DNA of 64,000 nucleotides, from contig NZ_CP093337.1 in assembly GCF_022637395.1 (NCBI RefSeq), positions 1,224,001 through 1,288,000 of the forward strand, written 5' to 3'. The DNA is from Shinella sp. H4-D48. Its GTDB lineage: Bacteria; Pseudomonadota; Alphaproteobacteria; Rhizobiales; Rhizobiaceae. The number at the start of each line of letters is the position of its first letter. Within the stretch, counting starts at the first letter, position 1. The position numbers and the translations under genes are program-made. The notes below the pieces were generated by a model. It was not told the DNA's origin. It was given only the letters and a program-made list of their open reading frames with translations, and did not search any database. Shown here piece by piece: positions 16,236-27,274 of this stretch.

Positions 16236-17665
16236 ACTGGCTCTGGACCACTCCCGATCTTATCGCTGCCATGCATGGCAGGCCCGTGGGCAACCTGCCG
16301 CAGGGCGTGACCGGCATTTCCATCGACAGCCGCGCCATTGCTCAGGGTGAGGCCTTCTTCGCGATCAAGGGTGACCGCGTCGACGGGCATGATTATGCGA
16401 GCTTTGCGGTTGCTAACGGCGCGTCCCTGCTTGTGGTGAGTGAAGGCAAGCTGCCCGCGCTCGGCCGGCTCGTCACCCCCATGATCGTGGTGCAGGATGT
16501 GCTTCAGGCGCTGGTCGATCTCGGTTGCGCCGCACGCGATCGTACCGCGGCACGGATCATTGCCGTCACGGGTTCTGTCGGCAAGACGACGACGAAGGAA
16601 ATGCTGCGCCAGGCGCTTTCGCCCTCCGGCAGCGTGCATGCCTCCGTCGCTTCCTTCAACAATCATTGGGGCGTGCCGCTGACGCTTGCCCGCATGCCCG
16701 AGAATACCGATTACGGCATTTTCGAAGTCGGCATGAACCATGCCAACGAAATCCGCCCTCTCGTGTCGATGGTGCGCCCGCATATTGCTGTCATCACGAC
16801 CATCGCGCCGGCCCATCTTGGCAATTTCCGCAATCTCGAGGAGATCGCAGCGGCGAAAGCAGAGATATTTGAAGGCGTTGTGCCCGGCGGGCATGCCATT
16901 CTCAACCGTGACAACGAGCAGTTCGGCTTCCTGGAGAAGGCGGCACGGGCCGTTGGTGTTGCGCATATTCACAGCTTCGGCGCGGCTGCCGATGCCGAGT
17001 TCCGGCTGCTCGATTTCATCAGCGGCCCGGAGGGCGGGCTGTTGCGCGCGTCCGTCGGCGGCCAGACGCTGGAGGTGCCGATGGGCGCCCCCGGCCGGCA
17101 CATCGCCGAGAACGCCGTTGCCGTGCTTGGCGCCGTGCATCTTGCGGGCGGCGATATCGAGAAGGCGATGGCCGGGCTTGCGACGATGCAGCCCGAAAAG
17201 GGCCGCGGCCGGCGCTACCAGCTTGCCAAGGACGGCGGCTGGTTCACGCTGATCGATGAAAGCTACAATGCCAATCCGGCATCGATGGGTGCGGCCATCG
17301 CGCTGCTGCGCGATACAGAACCCTATGGCAGCGGCCGGCGCATTGCTGTGCTCGGCGACATGCTGGAGATGGGCGAACATTCGCAGGCCGTTCATGCCGG
17401 GCTTGTTGGGCCGCTGCTGGAATCGGGCATTGGCACCGTCTGGCTTGGCGGCCCCGACATGGCGGCGCTACGCGATGCACTGCCCGAGGACATCGAAACG
17501 GAATACCGCGAAACCGCGGATGCGCTTGCGCAACATGCGGTCGAAAGCGTGCAGCCTGGCGACGTCCTCGTCGTGAAGTCGTCGAAGGGCACCGGCTTCA
17601 GCCGCATCGTTGCGGCGCTGCTTGACAAATATCCGGCATTCTCCGAGAGGGAACGCCAAAGTTGA
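16232..17665 (+). CDS. murF: UDP-MurNAc-tripeptide--D-alanyl-D-alanine ligase
   Basis: A 477-residue Mur ligase starting at a GTG that overlaps the murE stop. The N-terminal domain has [27 protein letters not shown]; the ATP loop is [29 protein letters not shown] and [11 protein letters not shown] are MurF-specific blocks. It joins D-Ala-D-Ala, made by DdlB from the same cluster, to UDP-MurNAc-tripeptide. A terminator-like hairpin stands just after it, before mraY. Confidence 0.97.
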   Translation: MNWLWTTPDLIAAMHGRPVGNLPQGVTGISIDSRAIAQGEAFFAIKGDRVDGHDYASFAVANGASLLVVSEGKLPALGRLVTPMIVVQDVLQALVDLGCAARDRTAARIIAVTGSVGKTTTKEMLRQALSPSGSVHASVASFNNHWGVPLTLARMPENTDYGIFEVGMNHANEIRPLVSMVRPHIAVITTIAPAHLGNFRNLEEIAAAKAEIFEGVVPGGHAILNRDNEQFGFLEKAARAVGVAHIHSFGAAADAEFRLLDFISGPEGGLLRASVGGQTLEVPMGAPGRHIAENAVAVLGAVHLAGGDIEKAMAGLATMQPEKGRGRRYQLAKDGGWFTLIDESYNANPASMGAAIALLRDTEPYGSGRRIAVLGDMLEMGEHSQAVHAGLVGPLLESGIGTVWLGGPDMAALRDALPEDIETEYRETADALAQHAVESVQPGDVLVVKSSKGTGFSRIVAALLDKYPAFSERERQS

Positions 17666-17669
17666 TGTG

Positions 17670-17706
17670 AGGTTCGGCCGGGCTTTCGCCTGCCGGACCT
17701 TCTTTT
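17670..17706 (+). terminator. Terminator-like hairpin between murF and mraY
   Basis: AGGTTCGGCCGG and the facing CTGCCGGACCT form an imperfect stem of about 12 bp (one wobble, one mismatch) around a GCTTTCGC loop, followed by TCTTTT. It begins five bases after the murF stop, inside the cluster, so it may act as a partial terminator or attenuator that lowers mraY-and-beyond transcription. Confidence 0.5.
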
Positions 17707-17779
17707 ATGGAATCTGCTTCTCCTGCGCGGTCGGTCACGCCGCGGATCGATCGGGGAACCTGTTGGGGAAAGGGTGACA

Positions 17780-18880
17780 ATGCTCCTTTGGCTCGTCGAG
17801 CTGGCGAACACCGTGCCGGTGTTCAACCTGTTCCGGTACATCACGTTCCGGACGGGCGCCGCGCTGTTCACCTCTGCCACCATCGTCTTTCTGTTCGGGC
17901 CGATGATCATTTCCTCCCTGCGCATTCGCCAGGGCAAGGGCCAGCCGATCCGCGCAGACGGACCGCAGACGCATTTCAAGAAGGCCGGCACACCCACCAT
18001 GGGCGGCCTGATGATCCTTGCCGGTATCGTCGGCAGCGCGCTGCTCTGGGCCGATCTCTCCAACGTCTATGTCGTCGCGACGCTGCTCGTCACGCTCGGC
18101 TTCGGCGCCATCGGCTTTTATGACGACTATCTCAAGGTCACCAAGCAGACGGACAAGGGCTTCTCCGGCAAGGCGCGCCTTGGCCTGGAATTCCTGATCG
18201 CCGGCATCGCGACCTATTTCATGATGCGCGCTACGCTGTCGGCGGGGACCGCCGGCTCGACCTTCGGCTCGTCCATCACCTTCCCGTTCTTCAAGGACAT
18301 GCTGGTCAATCTCGGCATCTTTTTCGTGCTGTTCGGCGGCTTCGTCATCGTCGCTGCCGGTAATGCGGTGAACCTGACGGATGGCCTGGATGGTCTTGCC
18401 ACCGTTCCGGTGATGATCTCGGCGGCGTCCTTCGGCGTCATCGCCTATCTCGCCGGCAACGCGGTGTTTGCGAACTATCTGCAGATCCATTTCGTGCCCG
18501 GTACGGGGGAACTCGCTGTCGTGCTCGGCGCGGTCATTGGTGCGGGCCTCGGCTTCCTGTGGTTCAACGCGCCGCCGGCCGCCATCTTCATGGGCGACAC
18601 CGGGTCGCTGGCGTTGGGCGGCCTGATCGGCACCGTTGCCGTCGCCACCAAGCACGAGATCGTCATGGCCATCATCGGCGGCCTGTTCGTCATGGAAACG
18701 CTGTCTGTCATCATCCAGGTCGCCTCGTTCAAGCTGACCGGCAAGCGCGTGTTTCTCATGGCGCCGATCCACCATCATTTCGAGAAGAAGGGCTGGACCG
18801 AAAGTCAGGTCGTGGTGCGCTTCTGGATCATCGCAGTCGTGCTGGCCCTTGTCGGCCTCTCGACACTGAAGTTGCGGTAA
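17780..18880 (+). CDS. mraY: Phospho-N-acetylmuramoyl-pentapeptide-transferase
   Basis: A 366-residue polytopic membrane enzyme with about ten spans. GTPTMGG near residue 70, DDYLKV near 115, [13 protein letters not shown] near 195 and HHHFEKKGW near 330 are the MraY signatures, including the Mg-binding Asp residues and the HHH motif. It transfers phospho-MurNAc-pentapeptide to undecaprenyl phosphate, forming lipid I. The ATG after the GGGGAAAGGGTG stretch was chosen over an in-frame GTG two codons earlier. Confidence 0.97.
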   Translation: MLLWLVELANTVPVFNLFRYITFRTGAALFTSATIVFLFGPMIISSLRIRQGKGQPIRADGPQTHFKKAGTPTMGGLMILAGIVGSALLWADLSNVYVVATLLVTLGFGAIGFYDDYLKVTKQTDKGFSGKARLGLEFLIAGIATYFMMRATLSAGTAGSTFGSSITFPFFKDMLVNLGIFFVLFGGFVIVAAGNAVNLTDGLDGLATVPVMISAASFGVIAYLAGNAVFANYLQIHFVPGTGELAVVLGAVIGAGLGFLWFNAPPAAIFMGDTGSLALGGLIGTVAVATKHEIVMAIIGGLFVMETLSVIIQVASFKLTGKRVFLMAPIHHHFEKKGWTESQVVVRFWIIAVVLALVGLSTLKLR

Positions 18881-18886
18881 GAGCCG

Positions 18887-20284
18887 ATGATCCCGGTCAC
18901 CACCTTCAAGGGAAAGACGGTCGCGCTCTTCGGGCTCGGCGGCTCCGGCCTTGCGACGGCCATGGCGCTCGCCGCAGGCGGGGCTGACGTCGTGGCCTGG
19001 GACGATAATCCGGCCAGCGTCGAAAACGCCGCGACATCAGGCGTCAAGACCGGCGACCTGCGCACGCTCGACTGGACGACGGTCGATGCGCTTGTGCTGT
19101 CGCCCGGTGTGCCGCTGACCCACCCCAAGCCGCACTGGAGCGCCGATCTGGCGCGCGCGGCAGGCGCGGAGATCGTCGGCGACATCGAGCTTTTCGTGCG
19201 CGAGCGCCGCGCCCATGCACCCGATTGCCCCTTCATTGCGATCACAGGCACGAACGGCAAGTCCACCACCACGGCGCTGATCGCGCATATCCTCAAATCA
19301 AGCGGTCGCGACACGCAGCTCGGCGGCAATATCGGCACCGCCGTCCTGACGCTCGATCCGCCCAAGGCCGGCCGCTTCTTCGTGGTCGAGTGCTCGTCCT
19401 ACCAGATCGACCTTGCGCCGACGCTCGATCCCTCCGCAGGCATCCTGCTCAACCTGACGCCCGATCATCTCGACCGGCACGGCTCGATGCAGCACTATGC
19501 CGAGGTCAAAGAACGACTCGTTGCCGGCAGCCGCACGGCTGTCATCGGTGTTGATGATACCCATTGCGCGATGATTGCCGATCGCATCGAGCGCACCGGC
19601 ACGAAGGTCGTGCGGATTTCCCGTCGCAATGTGCTGGCCGACGGTATTTATGCCGATGGTGCGCGGCTGATTGCGGCGCAGGGCGGCGCGACACGTCCGA
19701 TAGCCGATCTCTCCGCGATCCAGACCCTGCGCGGCAGCCACAACGCGCAGAACGCGGCAGCAGCGATCGCGGCGTGCCTTGCGGTCGGCGTGAGCGAGGA
19801 CGAGATCCGCGCGGGGCTCTCGACCTTTCCCGGGCTGAAGCATCGCATGCAGCCGGTCGGCCGCAATGGCGACGTGCTTTTTGTCAACGATTCCAAGGCG
19901 ACCAACGCGGATGCTGCCGCACCCGCTCTGTCGAGCTTCGAACGCATCTACTGGATTGCCGGCGGCGTGCCGAAGGAGGGGGGGATCACCACCCTCGGCG
20001 GCTTCTTCCCGCGCATCGCCAAGGCCTACCTTATCGGCGAGGCGGCGCCGGCCTTTGCGGCGACGCTCGGCGACCGGGTTGCCTTCGAGATTGCCGGCAC
20101 GCTGGAGCGTGCCGTCGCGGACGCGGCTGCCGATGCCGGGCAGGATGCGAGCGGCTCCGTTGCCGTTCTGTTGTCCCCGGCTTGCGCAAGCTTCGACCAG
20201 TACAAGAACTTTGAAGTCAGAGGCGATGCCTTCGTGAAGCACGTCGCGGCGCTGCCGGGCGTGTCCATGCTGGTCGAGGTTTAG
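18887..20284 (+). CDS. murD: UDP-N-acetylmuramoyl-L-alanine--D-glutamate ligase
   Basis: A 465-residue Mur ligase. The N-terminus [20 protein letters not shown] is the Rossmann-like UDP domain; [14 protein letters not shown] is the ATP loop; SSYQID and [14 protein letters not shown] are central-domain blocks; [16 protein letters not shown] and the closing [18 protein letters not shown] are MurD-specific. It adds D-Glu to UDP-MurNAc-L-Ala. It starts 6 bases after mraY. Confidence 0.97.
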   Translation: MIPVTTFKGKTVALFGLGGSGLATAMALAAGGADVVAWDDNPASVENAATSGVKTGDLRTLDWTTVDALVLSPGVPLTHPKPHWSADLARAAGAEIVGDIELFVRERRAHAPDCPFIAITGTNGKSTTTALIAHILKSSGRDTQLGGNIGTAVLTLDPPKAGRFFVVECSSYQIDLAPTLDPSAGILLNLTPDHLDRHGSMQHYAEVKERLVAGSRTAVIGVDDTHCAMIADRIERTGTKVVRISRRNVLADGIYADGARLIAAQGGATRPIADLSAIQTLRGSHNAQNAAAAIAACLAVGVSEDEIRAGLSTFPGLKHRMQPVGRNGDVLFVNDSKATNADAAAPALSSFERIYWIAGGVPKEGGITTLGGFFPRIAKAYLIGEAAPAFAATLGDRVAFEIAGTLERAVADAAADAGQDASGSVAVLLSPACASFDQYKNFEVRGDAFVKHVAALPGVSMLVEV

Positions 20285-20390
20285 TGACGATGTCGGGCAC
20301 CACCTCTCTTCCGTCATCTCCGGGGTCAAGGCCGTGGATGATGGAGGAGAGGGCTGCGGACCCGAAATCCTTCAACGAGGGGATTTTATC

Positions 20391-21545
20391 ATGGTAAGTC
20401 GTGCCGAACGTGGTGCATTGGCGGACTGGTTCTGGACGATAGACCGGTTCTTCCTCGCGGCCTTCATCCTGTTGATGGGGCTGGGCTTCATGCTGTCCTT
20501 CGCGGCAAGCCCGGCCGTTGCCGAACGCATCGGACTTGACAGCTTCCATTTCGTGAAGCGCCACGCCTTCTTCCTGCTGCCGTCGATCGCAGTGATGTTC
20601 GGCATCTCCTTTCTCTCGCCGCGCCAGGTGCGGCGCGCGGCGATGATCCTTCTCGTCGCCTCACTCGGTGCCATGGTGCTGGCGCTGTTCTTCGGCGTCG
20701 AGGTCAAGGGATCGCGGCGCTGGCTCGCCATCGGCAGCTTGTCCGTGCAGCCGTCGGAGTTCATGAAGCCGGCCTTCGTCGTCATCTGCGCCTGGCTCTT
20801 CTCCGAACACGCACGCCAGCCGGAAATTCCTGGCAATCTCTTCGCCATCATCCTCTTCGGCATCGTGGCGGCGCTGCTTATCGCCCAGCCGGACCTCGGT
20901 CAGACGGTGCTCACGGCGGCGGTGTGGGGCGGCATGTTCTTCATGGCCGGCATGCCGTGGCTGTGGATCATCATTTTGGGCGGCGCTGCTGTCGGTGGTC
21001 TTCTCACGGCCTACACGCTCCTGCCGCACGTGGCGGCGCGTATCGACAAGTTCTGGACCGGCGAAGGCGACACGTTCCAGATGGATACCGCCCGGGAGGC
21101 CATCATCCGCGGCAACTGGTTCGGCCAGGGCCCGGGAGAGGGCACCGTCAAGCGCATCATCCCCGACAGCCACACCGACTTCATCTTCTCGGTCGCGGCC
21201 GAGGAGTTCGGCATCATCTTCTGCATGGTTATCGTACTGATATTCGCCTTCGTGGTGATGCGCGGCCTCAATCACGCATTCAAGGAGCGCAACGATTTCA
21301 CGCGTTTCGCCGTCGCCGGCCTCGTGCTCCAGATGGGCATCCAGTCGATGATCAACATTGGCGTCAATCTCGAACTCATGCCGGCCAAGGGCATGACCCT
21401 GCCGCTGATCTCCTATGGTGGTTCGTCCATGGTGGCGATCTGCGTAACGGCCGGCTTCATCCTGGCGCTGACCCGCCATCGTCCCGAGAAGCGCGCCTCC
21501 GAGCGAAGCCTCTTCCGCGGTGGTATCGTGGCGGCGGCCGAATAA
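20391..21545 (+). CDS. ftsW: Septal peptidoglycan polymerase FtsW (SEDS family)
   Basis: A 384-residue SEDS protein with about ten membrane spans. VEVKGSRRWLAIGSLSVQPSEF, QPDLGQTVL and the conserved GPGEGTVKRIIPDSHTDFIF and LPLISYGGSS blocks identify it; the Asp of HTDFIF/PDSHTD loop and the large extracellular loop are typical of the glycosyltransferase. It polymerises lipid II into septal glycan with FtsI. The start MVSRAERGALADW was chosen because CGAGGGGATTTT lies upstream. The spacer after murD is 106 bases with no recognised signal. Confidence 0.96.
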   Translation: MVSRAERGALADWFWTIDRFFLAAFILLMGLGFMLSFAASPAVAERIGLDSFHFVKRHAFFLLPSIAVMFGISFLSPRQVRRAAMILLVASLGAMVLALFFGVEVKGSRRWLAIGSLSVQPSEFMKPAFVVICAWLFSEHARQPEIPGNLFAIILFGIVAALLIAQPDLGQTVLTAAVWGGMFFMAGMPWLWIIILGGAAVGGLLTAYTLLPHVAARIDKFWTGEGDTFQMDTAREAIIRGNWFGQGPGEGTVKRIIPDSHTDFIFSVAAEEFGIIFCMVIVLIFAFVVMRGLNHAFKERNDFTRFAVAGLVLQMGIQSMINIGVNLELMPAKGMTLPLISYGGSSMVAICVTAGFILALTRHRPEKRASERSLFRGGIVAAAE

Positions 21546-21554
21546 GGAACAGGC

Positions 21555-22676
21555 ATGAGCAAAGGTATCGTTCTTCTCGCCGCCGGTGGTACCGGCGGCC
21601 ATCTTTTTCCCGCAGAAGCGCTGGCTCATGAGTTGAAGGCCAGCGGCTGGTCGGTGCATCTCGTGACCGATAGCCGTGCCGAGCGCTTTGCCGGCAAGTT
21701 CCCCGCCGACGAAATCCACATCGTGCCATCAGCGACGATCGGTTCGAAGAACCCCGTCAGCGTCGCCAGGTCGCTGTTCACGCTGTGGAAGGGCGTGCGC
21801 GCCGCGCGCCGGCTGCTGGCGCGGCTGAAGCCCAAGGTCGTCGTCGGCTTTGGCGGCTATCCCACCGTGCCGCCTCTTCTGGCAGCGACCGGGATGGGCA
21901 TCCCCTCGATGATCCACGAGCAGAATGCCGTGATGGGCCGCGCCAACAAGGCGCTTGCCAACCGAGTACAGGCAATTGCCGGCGGCTTCCTGCCGGAGAC
22001 GGGCGGTCCCTATGCGGCAAAGACCGTAACGACGGGCAATCCCGTGAGGCCGGCCGTGCTGGAGGCTGCCGCGGTTGCCTATACGCCTTCGACGGACGGC
22101 GAATTCCGGCTGGTCGTTTTCGGCGGCAGCCAGGGCGCGCAGTTCTTCTCCAAGGCCATTCCCTCGGCGATCGCGGCGCTGGAGCCGCACGACCGGGCGC
22201 GGCTGAAGATCACGCAGCAGGCGCGCATGGAGGACAAGGACGAGGTGGTGCGCAGCTATGCCGACCTCGGCATTCCCGCGGATGTCTCGCCGTTCTTCAA
22301 CGACATGGCCGCGCGCATCGGTGCGGCGCATCTCGTCATCAGCCGGTCCGGTGCTTCCACGGTCTCCGAGCTTTCGGTGATCGGCCGTCCCTCCATCCTC
22401 GTGCCCTATCCTTACGCGCTCGATCACGACCAGGCGGCCAATGCCGCCGCGCTTGCGGGTGCCGGCGGCGCCAAGGTGATCCCCCAAGCGGACCTTTCCA
22501 CGGAGCGCCTGGCGCGGATCGTCTCGGGTGCCATGCATGATCCGGCAAAGATGGCCACCATGGCCGCAAGCGCCAGAAATGCAGGAAAACCGGATGCCAC
22601 GCGCTTGCTCGCGTCCATGGTAGAGGCTATTGCGGGCGGCAAGACGATTGCGCAATTCAAGGGAGAACGGCCATGA
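21555..22676 (+). CDS. murG: UDP-GlcNAc--undecaprenyl-pyrophosphoryl-MurNAc-pentapeptide GlcNAc transferase
   Basis: A 373-residue GT-B glycosyltransferase. [18 protein letters not shown] is the N-terminal glycine loop for lipid [17 protein letters not shown] and [12 protein letters not shown] follow; the C-terminal UDP-GlcNAc site has [16 protein letters not shown] and [12 protein letters not shown]. It converts lipid I to lipid II on the cytoplasmic membrane face. It starts 9 bases after ftsW, and its stop overlaps murC by 4 bases (ATGA). Confidence 0.97.
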   Translation: MSKGIVLLAAGGTGGHLFPAEALAHELKASGWSVHLVTDSRAERFAGKFPADEIHIVPSATIGSKNPVSVARSLFTLWKGVRAARRLLARLKPKVVVGFGGYPTVPPLLAATGMGIPSMIHEQNAVMGRANKALANRVQAIAGGFLPETGGPYAAKTVTTGNPVRPAVLEAAAVAYTPSTDGEFRLVVFGGSQGAQFFSKAIPSAIAALEPHDRARLKITQQARMEDKDEVVRSYADLGIPADVSPFFNDMAARIGAAHLVISRSGASTVSELSVIGRPSILVPYPYALDHDQAANAAALAGAGGAKVIPQADLSTERLARIVSGAMHDPAKMATMAASARNAGKPDATRLLASMVEAIAGGKTIAQFKGERP

Positions 22677-24088
22677 AGATGCCGCAGAGCATAGGGCTCG
22701 TTCATTTCATCGGCATTGGCGGCATCGGCATGAGCGGCATCGCCGAGGTGCTGCATAATCTCGGCCACAAGGTGCAGGGCTCCGACCAGTCGGACAGCGC
22801 CAACGTTCAGCGCCTGCGTGACAAGGGCATCGAGGTCTTCGTCGGCCACAAGGCGGACAATCTCGGCGAGGCGGAAGTCGTCGTCGTTTCCACCGCCATC
22901 AAGAAAAGCAATCCGGAATTGATCGCGGCGCGCGAAAAGCTGCTGCCGGTCGTGCGTCGCGCCGAAATGCTGGCTGAGCTGATGCGCTTCCGCAATGCCA
23001 TCGCCATCGGCGGCACACACGGCAAGACGACGACGACCTCGATGGTTGCGACGCTTCTGGAGGCTGGCGGACTCGACCCGACCGTGATCAATGGCGGCAT
23101 CATAAACGCCTATGGCACCAATGCCCGCATGGGCGAGGGCGAATGGATGGTAGTGGAAGCCGACGAATCGGACGGCACCTTCCTCAAGCTTCCGGCCGAT
23201 ATCGCCATCGTCACCAATATCGACCCCGAACATCTCGACCATTACGGCAATTTCGATGCGGTTCGCGCCGCGTTCAGGCAGTTCGTCGAGAATGTGCCGT
23301 TCTACGGCTTCGGCGTGATGTGTCTTGATCATCCCGAAGTGCAGGCCATGGTCAGCCGTATCGAAGACCGCAAGGTCATCACCTATGGCGAAAACCCGCA
23401 GGCAGACGTGCGCTTCGGCAATATCCGCATGGATGGCGCGACCTCGGTCTTCGACGTGGAAATCCGCCGTCGACGCACCGGCCAGGTCATTTCGCTGAAG
23501 GACCTGCGCCTGCCTATGCCCGGCCGGCACAACGTTTCGAATGCGACGGCGGCGATTGCGGTTGCGCAACGTCTCGGCATTTCGCCTGAGCTGATCGCCA
23601 AGGGGCTCGCGGGCTTCGGCGGGGTGAAGCGCCGCTTCACCTTCACGGGCAGCTGGAACGGCGTGAACGTCTATGACGACTACGGCCACCATCCGGTCGA
23701 GATCAAGGCCGTTCTGCGCGCCGCACGCGAGGCCTGCGCGGGCCGAATCATCGCTGTGCACCAGCCGCACCGTTACAGCCGCGTCGCAAGCCTCTTCGAA
23801 GAGTTCGCAGGCTGCTTCAACGATGCCGACAGCGTCATGATTGCGCCGATCTATGCGGCGGGCGAAGACCCCATCGAGGGTGTGACCGCAGAAGAGCTGG
23901 TTTCCCGCATCAAGTCGGGCGGGCATCGCGATGCGCGGGTGCTGGCTTCGCCGGATGCGCTGGCCGGTATCGTGGCCGGCATTGCAAAGCCCGGCGATTT
24001 CGTGGTTCTCTTGGGGGCTGGCAGCATCACGCATTGGGCGCAGGCGTTGCCGCGGGAATTGGCAGGCATTTCGGGTGAGGTGGCATGA
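22673..24088 (+). CDS. murC: UDP-N-acetylmuramate--L-alanine ligase
   Basis: A 471-residue Mur ligase. [17 protein letters not shown] begins the UDP-binding domain, [16 protein letters not shown] is the ATP loop, [13 protein letters not shown] and [11 protein letters not shown] are central-domain blocks, and [19 protein letters not shown] with HQPHRYSR mark the C-terminal MurC-type domain. It adds the first residue, L-Ala, to UDP-MurNAc. It overlaps murG and murB by 4 bases on each side, a tightly coupled trio. Confidence 0.97.
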   Translation: MKMPQSIGLVHFIGIGGIGMSGIAEVLHNLGHKVQGSDQSDSANVQRLRDKGIEVFVGHKADNLGEAEVVVVSTAIKKSNPELIAAREKLLPVVRRAEMLAELMRFRNAIAIGGTHGKTTTTSMVATLLEAGGLDPTVINGGIINAYGTNARMGEGEWMVVEADESDGTFLKLPADIAIVTNIDPEHLDHYGNFDAVRAAFRQFVENVPFYGFGVMCLDHPEVQAMVSRIEDRKVITYGENPQADVRFGNIRMDGATSVFDVEIRRRRTGQVISLKDLRLPMPGRHNVSNATAAIAVAQRLGISPELIAKGLAGFGGVKRRFTFTGSWNGVNVYDDYGHHPVEIKAVLRAAREACAGRIIAVHQPHRYSRVASLFEEFAGCFNDADSVMIAPIYAAGEDPIEGVTAEELVSRIKSGGHRDARVLASPDALAGIVAGIAKPGDFVVLLGAGSITHWAQALPRELAGISGEVA

Positions 24089-25059
24089 AGCGGGTTGATG
24101 GTGCAAAACTTCTGGCGTCGTTGGGTGAAGGCATCAAGGAGGTGCGCGGACGCCTGACACCGGATGCACCGATGGACCGTGTCACCTGGTTCCGCGCCGG
24201 CGGCCTTGCCGAGCTGATGTTTCATCCGCACGATGTCGAGGATCTCGTTACCTTCCTCAAGCTGCTGCCCGAAGAGGTGCCGCTGACAGTGACGGGTGTC
24301 GGCTCCAACCTTCTGGTGCGTGACGGCGGCATTCCCGGTATCGTGATTCGTCTTTCGGCCAAGGGCTTCGGCGATGTCGAGCTGGCGGGCGAAAACCGCA
24401 TCAAGGCCGGCGCCATCTGCCCGGACAAGAACATCGCGGCCATGGCGCTTGATCACAACATCGCGGGCTTCGAGTTCTACTACGGCATTCCCGGCTCCAT
24501 CGGCGGTGCGCTGCGCATGAATGCCGGCGCCAATGGCGGAGAGACGAAGGACCTCGTCGTCGAGGTTCACGCCGTCGACCGCAAGGGCAACCAGCACGTT
24601 CTGTCGAACGCCGACATGGGCTACAGCTACCGCAAGTCGTCCGCATCTGGTGATCTCATCTTCACCCACGCCGTCTTCCAGGGGCAGGCGGGCGAAAAGG
24701 ACGAGATCCGCGCGAAGATGGACGCCGTGCGCCAGCACCGCGAGACCGTCCAGCCGATTCGTGAGAAGACCGGCGGTTCCACCTTCAAGAACCCCGAAGG
24801 CCATTCGGCCTGGAAGCTGATCGACGAGGCAGGATGCCGTGGCCTGATGATCGGCGGCGCGCAGATGTCTCCCATGCATTGCAACTTCATGATCAATACC
24901 GGGCAGGCGACCGGCTACGAGCTGGAATATCTGGGCGAGACCGTGCGCAGCCGCGTGCTGGAGCATTCCGGCATCATGCTGCAATGGGAAATCAAGCGCC
25001 TGGGCAACTTCATGCCCGGCTACGAGGTCAAGGAATTCCTCGGCCACGCCACGGCCTGA
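24085..25059 (+). CDS. murB: UDP-N-acetylenolpyruvoylglucosamine reductase
   Basis: A 324-residue FAD enzyme. [13 protein letters not shown] and [20 protein letters not shown] form the flavin domain; [20 protein letters not shown] is the second flavin block; [21 protein letters not shown] (read in two parts) holds the catalytic Ser, and it continues to a type I C-terminal domain ending FLGHATA. It reduces enolpyruvyl-UDP-GlcNAc to UDP-MurNAc with NADPH. It is the last gene before the cluster is broken by aqpZ. Confidence 0.96.
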   Translation: MKRVDGAKLLASLGEGIKEVRGRLTPDAPMDRVTWFRAGGLAELMFHPHDVEDLVTFLKLLPEEVPLTVTGVGSNLLVRDGGIPGIVIRLSAKGFGDVELAGENRIKAGAICPDKNIAAMALDHNIAGFEFYYGIPGSIGGALRMNAGANGGETKDLVVEVHAVDRKGNQHVLSNADMGYSYRKSSASGDLIFTHAVFQGQAGEKDEIRAKMDAVRQHRETVQPIREKTGGSTFKNPEGHSAWKLIDEAGCRGLMIGGAQMSPMHCNFMINTGQATGYELEYLGETVRSRVLEHSGIMLQWEIKRLGNFMPGYEVKEFLGHATA

Positions 25060-25139
25060 CACTTTTCCTTGGAATGGGGATGCGCGCATTCGGTGATTTA
25101 GCGCATCCATTCTACCCGTTCAGCTTGCGTTCATGCGCA

Positions 25140-25200
25140 ATTTCCGAAAGCTTTAGCCCTGCGTGATCATCACGCGGGGTAATTCCGGATTTTCGGAAAT
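25140..25200. repeat. Nested palindromes upstream of aqpZ
   Basis: Outer arms ATTTCCGAAA (25140-25149) and TTTCGGAAAT (25191-25200) are exact complements. They enclose a second dyad, CCCTGCGTGAT (25157-25167) facing ATCACGCGGGG (25169-25179), which pairs over 11 positions with one G-U. No U-run follows. It could fold as a cruciform-like RNA leader or serve as two operators controlling aqpZ. Confidence 0.6.
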
Positions 25201-25216
25201 CGGACAGGGGGTCCTC

Positions 25217-25903
25217 ATGTTCAAGAAGCTTTCAGCCGAGTTTCTCGGCACGTTTTGGCTTGTCTTCGGTGGTTGCGGCAGCGCGGTGCTGGCCGCCGCT
25301 TTCCCGGAGGTGGGCATCGGCCTGCTCGGCGTTGCTTTCGCCTTTGGCCTGACGGTGCTGACCATGGCCTATACCGTCGGCGGCATTTCCGGCGGGCATT
25401 TCAATCCGGCCGTCTCCGTGGGGCTTACGGTCGCCGGCAAATTCCCGGCATCGAGCCTCGTGCCCTATATCGTGGCGCAGGTTGTGGGTGCGGTAGCGGC
25501 TGCGGCGGTGCTTTATCTCGTCGCGTCCGGCAAGGCCGGCTTCACGGCGGGCGGCTTTGCATCGAACGGTTACGGCGAGTTGTCGCCGGGCGGTTATTCG
25601 CTGACGGCAGCGTTGGTCATCGAGGTGGTGCTTACGGCGTTCTTCCTTCTCATCATCCTCGGCTCGACCCATGGCCGCGCGCCCGTCGGCTTTGCGCCGA
25701 TCGCCATCGGCCTCGGCCTGACGCTGATCCATCTCGTGTCCATTCCGGTCACGAATACCTCGGTCAACCCGGCGCGCTCCACGGGCGTTGCGCTCTTTGC
25801 CGAGACGGCGGCACTGTCGCAGCTCTGGCTGTTCTGGGTGGCGCCGATCCTCGGCGCGGTCATCGGCGCGGTGATCTGGAAGGTCGTCGGCGAGAACGAT
25901 TGA
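25217..25903 (+). CDS. aqpZ: Aquaporin Z
   Basis: A 228-residue six-span MIP channel with both NPA motifs: GGHFNPAVS at about residue 63 and [13 protein letters not shown] near 185. The narrow-filter residues around the first loop and the Arg after the second NPA fit water-selective aquaporins rather than glycerol facilitators. The start [13 protein letters not shown] has AGGGGG seven bases upstream, in the loop of a tiny GGAC/GTCC hairpin; an ATG 18 codons earlier lies inside the palindromic leader. It sits between murB and a bidirectional terminator, and is not a usual dcw member. Confidence 0.94.
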   Translation: MFKKLSAEFLGTFWLVFGGCGSAVLAAAFPEVGIGLLGVAFAFGLTVLTMAYTVGGISGGHFNPAVSVGLTVAGKFPASSLVPYIVAQVVGAVAAAAVLYLVASGKAGFTAGGFASNGYGELSPGGYSLTAALVIEVVLTAFFLLIILGSTHGRAPVGFAPIAIGLGLTLIHLVSIPVTNTSVNPARSTGVALFAETAALSQLWLFWVAPILGAVIGAVIWKVVGEND

Positions 25904-25911
25904 TCTGTAGA

Positions 25912-25950
25912 CAAAAAGAAACCCGCCGCGTCGGACGCGGCGGGTTTTTG
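25912..25950. terminator. Bidirectional Rho-independent terminator
   Basis: ACCCGCCGCG and CGCGGCGGGT form a perfect 10-bp stem with a 5-base loop, followed by TTTT on the plus strand and flanked by an A-rich CAAAAAGAA on the other side, giving a U-rich tail on the minus strand too. It separates aqpZ from the convergent MHS transporter gene. Confidence 0.9.
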
Positions 25951-25972
25951 ATTCAGGCGTATTGGGGCAGGC

Positions 25973-27274
25973 TCAGACTTCTTCCTTGCCCGAGAGCAGG
26001 ATGCAGGCCAGCGTGATCGCGGCGGAAATGCCGAGATAGTAGCCGACATGGGTCATGCCGTAATTGGCCTGGAGCCAGGTTGCGATGTAGGGCGCGAGCG
26101 ATGCGCCGAAGATGCCCGCGAAATTGAACGTGATCGATGAGCCCGTGTAACGCACCTTCGTGGGGAAGGGCGCGGCGAGCGCCGTGCCGATCAGGCCGTA
26201 GGTCATGCCCATCAGCGCCATCGCGAAGATCACGAAGATGAAGATGCCCTGTTCGCCGCTGGTCATAAGGCCCGGCAGGAAGAACGAGAAGACGCCGATC
26301 AGGATGGTCGTGAGGATGAGAACCTCGCGACGGCCGAACCGTTCCGCCAGCTTGCCGGCAACCGGAATGAACAGGCCGAAGAGCACGGAGCCCAGAATCT
26401 GGACTTCAAGCGCTTCGAGGAACGGGATGTTCAGGACCTTGACGTTGTAGGACAGGAGATAGGCCGAGCCGATGTAGAACAGCACGAAGGTGGCGAGCGC
26501 CACGAAGGTGCCGAGCACGAGGCTGCGCTTGTGGTTGCGGAAGAGTTCCATGACGGGAACCTCGACGCGTTCCTGCTTGTCGATCGCCTTCTGGAAGGCA
26601 GGGGTTTCGGTGATCGACAGGCGAACCCACAGACCCACGGCGATCAGCAGGATCGACGCGACGAACGGGATGCGCCAGCCCCAGGCGAGCAGCGCCTCCT
26701 GCGACATGAAATGCAGCAGAAGCCAGAAGACGCTCGAGGACAGGAAAAGCCCGATAGGTGCGCCGAGCTGCGGGAACATGCCGTACCAGCTGCGCTTGCC
26801 GGGAGGTGCGTTTTCGGTCGCGAGCAGAACGGCGCCGCCCCATTCACCACCGAGGCCGAAGCCTTGGCCGAACCGGCACAGCGCCAGCAGCAGCGGGGCA
26901 AGCACGCCGATCGTTTCATAGGTCGGCAGCAGGCCGATGATAACAGTCGATACGCCCATCGTCAGAAGTGCCGCGACGAGCGTCGTCTTGCGGCCGATGC
27001 GGTCGCCGTAGTGTCCGAACACGATGGCGCCGAACGGGCGGGCGAAGAAGGCGATCGAGAAGGTCGCGAAGGAAGCCAGAAGTGCCGTCGTCGGATCGCT
27101 GTTGGGGAAGAACAGCGTCGGGAAGACCAGAACTGCGGCGGTGGCGTAAACGTAGAAATCGAAGAATTCGATGGTCGTTCCGACCAGGCTTGCAAATAGA
27201 ACGCGCGCCGGTGAATTGAGGGCACGGTTGGACTGCGTTGCGGTCGGCGACCCTGACTGTAGTGTTTCACTCAT
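25973..27274 (-). CDS. MHS-family major facilitator (metabolite:H+ symporter)
   Basis: A 433-residue twelve-span transporter. ASLVGTTIEFFDFYVYATAAVLVF in the first span, FARPFGAIVFGHYGDRIGRKTT in loop 2-3, and LCRFGQGFGLGGEWGGAVLLATENAP are the marks of the metabolite:H+ symporter branch (ProP, ShiA, KgtP, citrate carriers). The substrate is not predictable from the sequence. The start has AAAGG eight bases upstream. It runs against the division cluster and splits murB from ddlB. Confidence 0.9.
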   Translation of the reverse strand: MSETLQSGSPTATQSNRALNSPARVLFASLVGTTIEFFDFYVYATAAVLVFPTLFFPNSDPTTALLASFATFSIAFFARPFGAIVFGHYGDRIGRKTTLVAALLTMGVSTVIIGLLPTYETIGVLAPLLLALCRFGQGFGLGGEWGGAVLLATENAPPGKRSWYGMFPQLGAPIGLFLSSSVFWLLLHFMSQEALLAWGWRIPFVASILLIAVGLWVRLSITETPAFQKAIDKQERVEVPVMELFRNHKRSLVLGTFVALATFVLFYIGSAYLLSYNVKVLNIPFLEALEVQILGSVLFGLFIPVAGKLAERFGRREVLILTTILIGVFSFFLPGLMTSGEQGIFIFVIFAMALMGMTYGLIGTALAAPFPTKVRYTGSSITFNFAGIFGASLAPYIATWLQANYGMTHVGYYLGISAAITLACILLSGKEEV

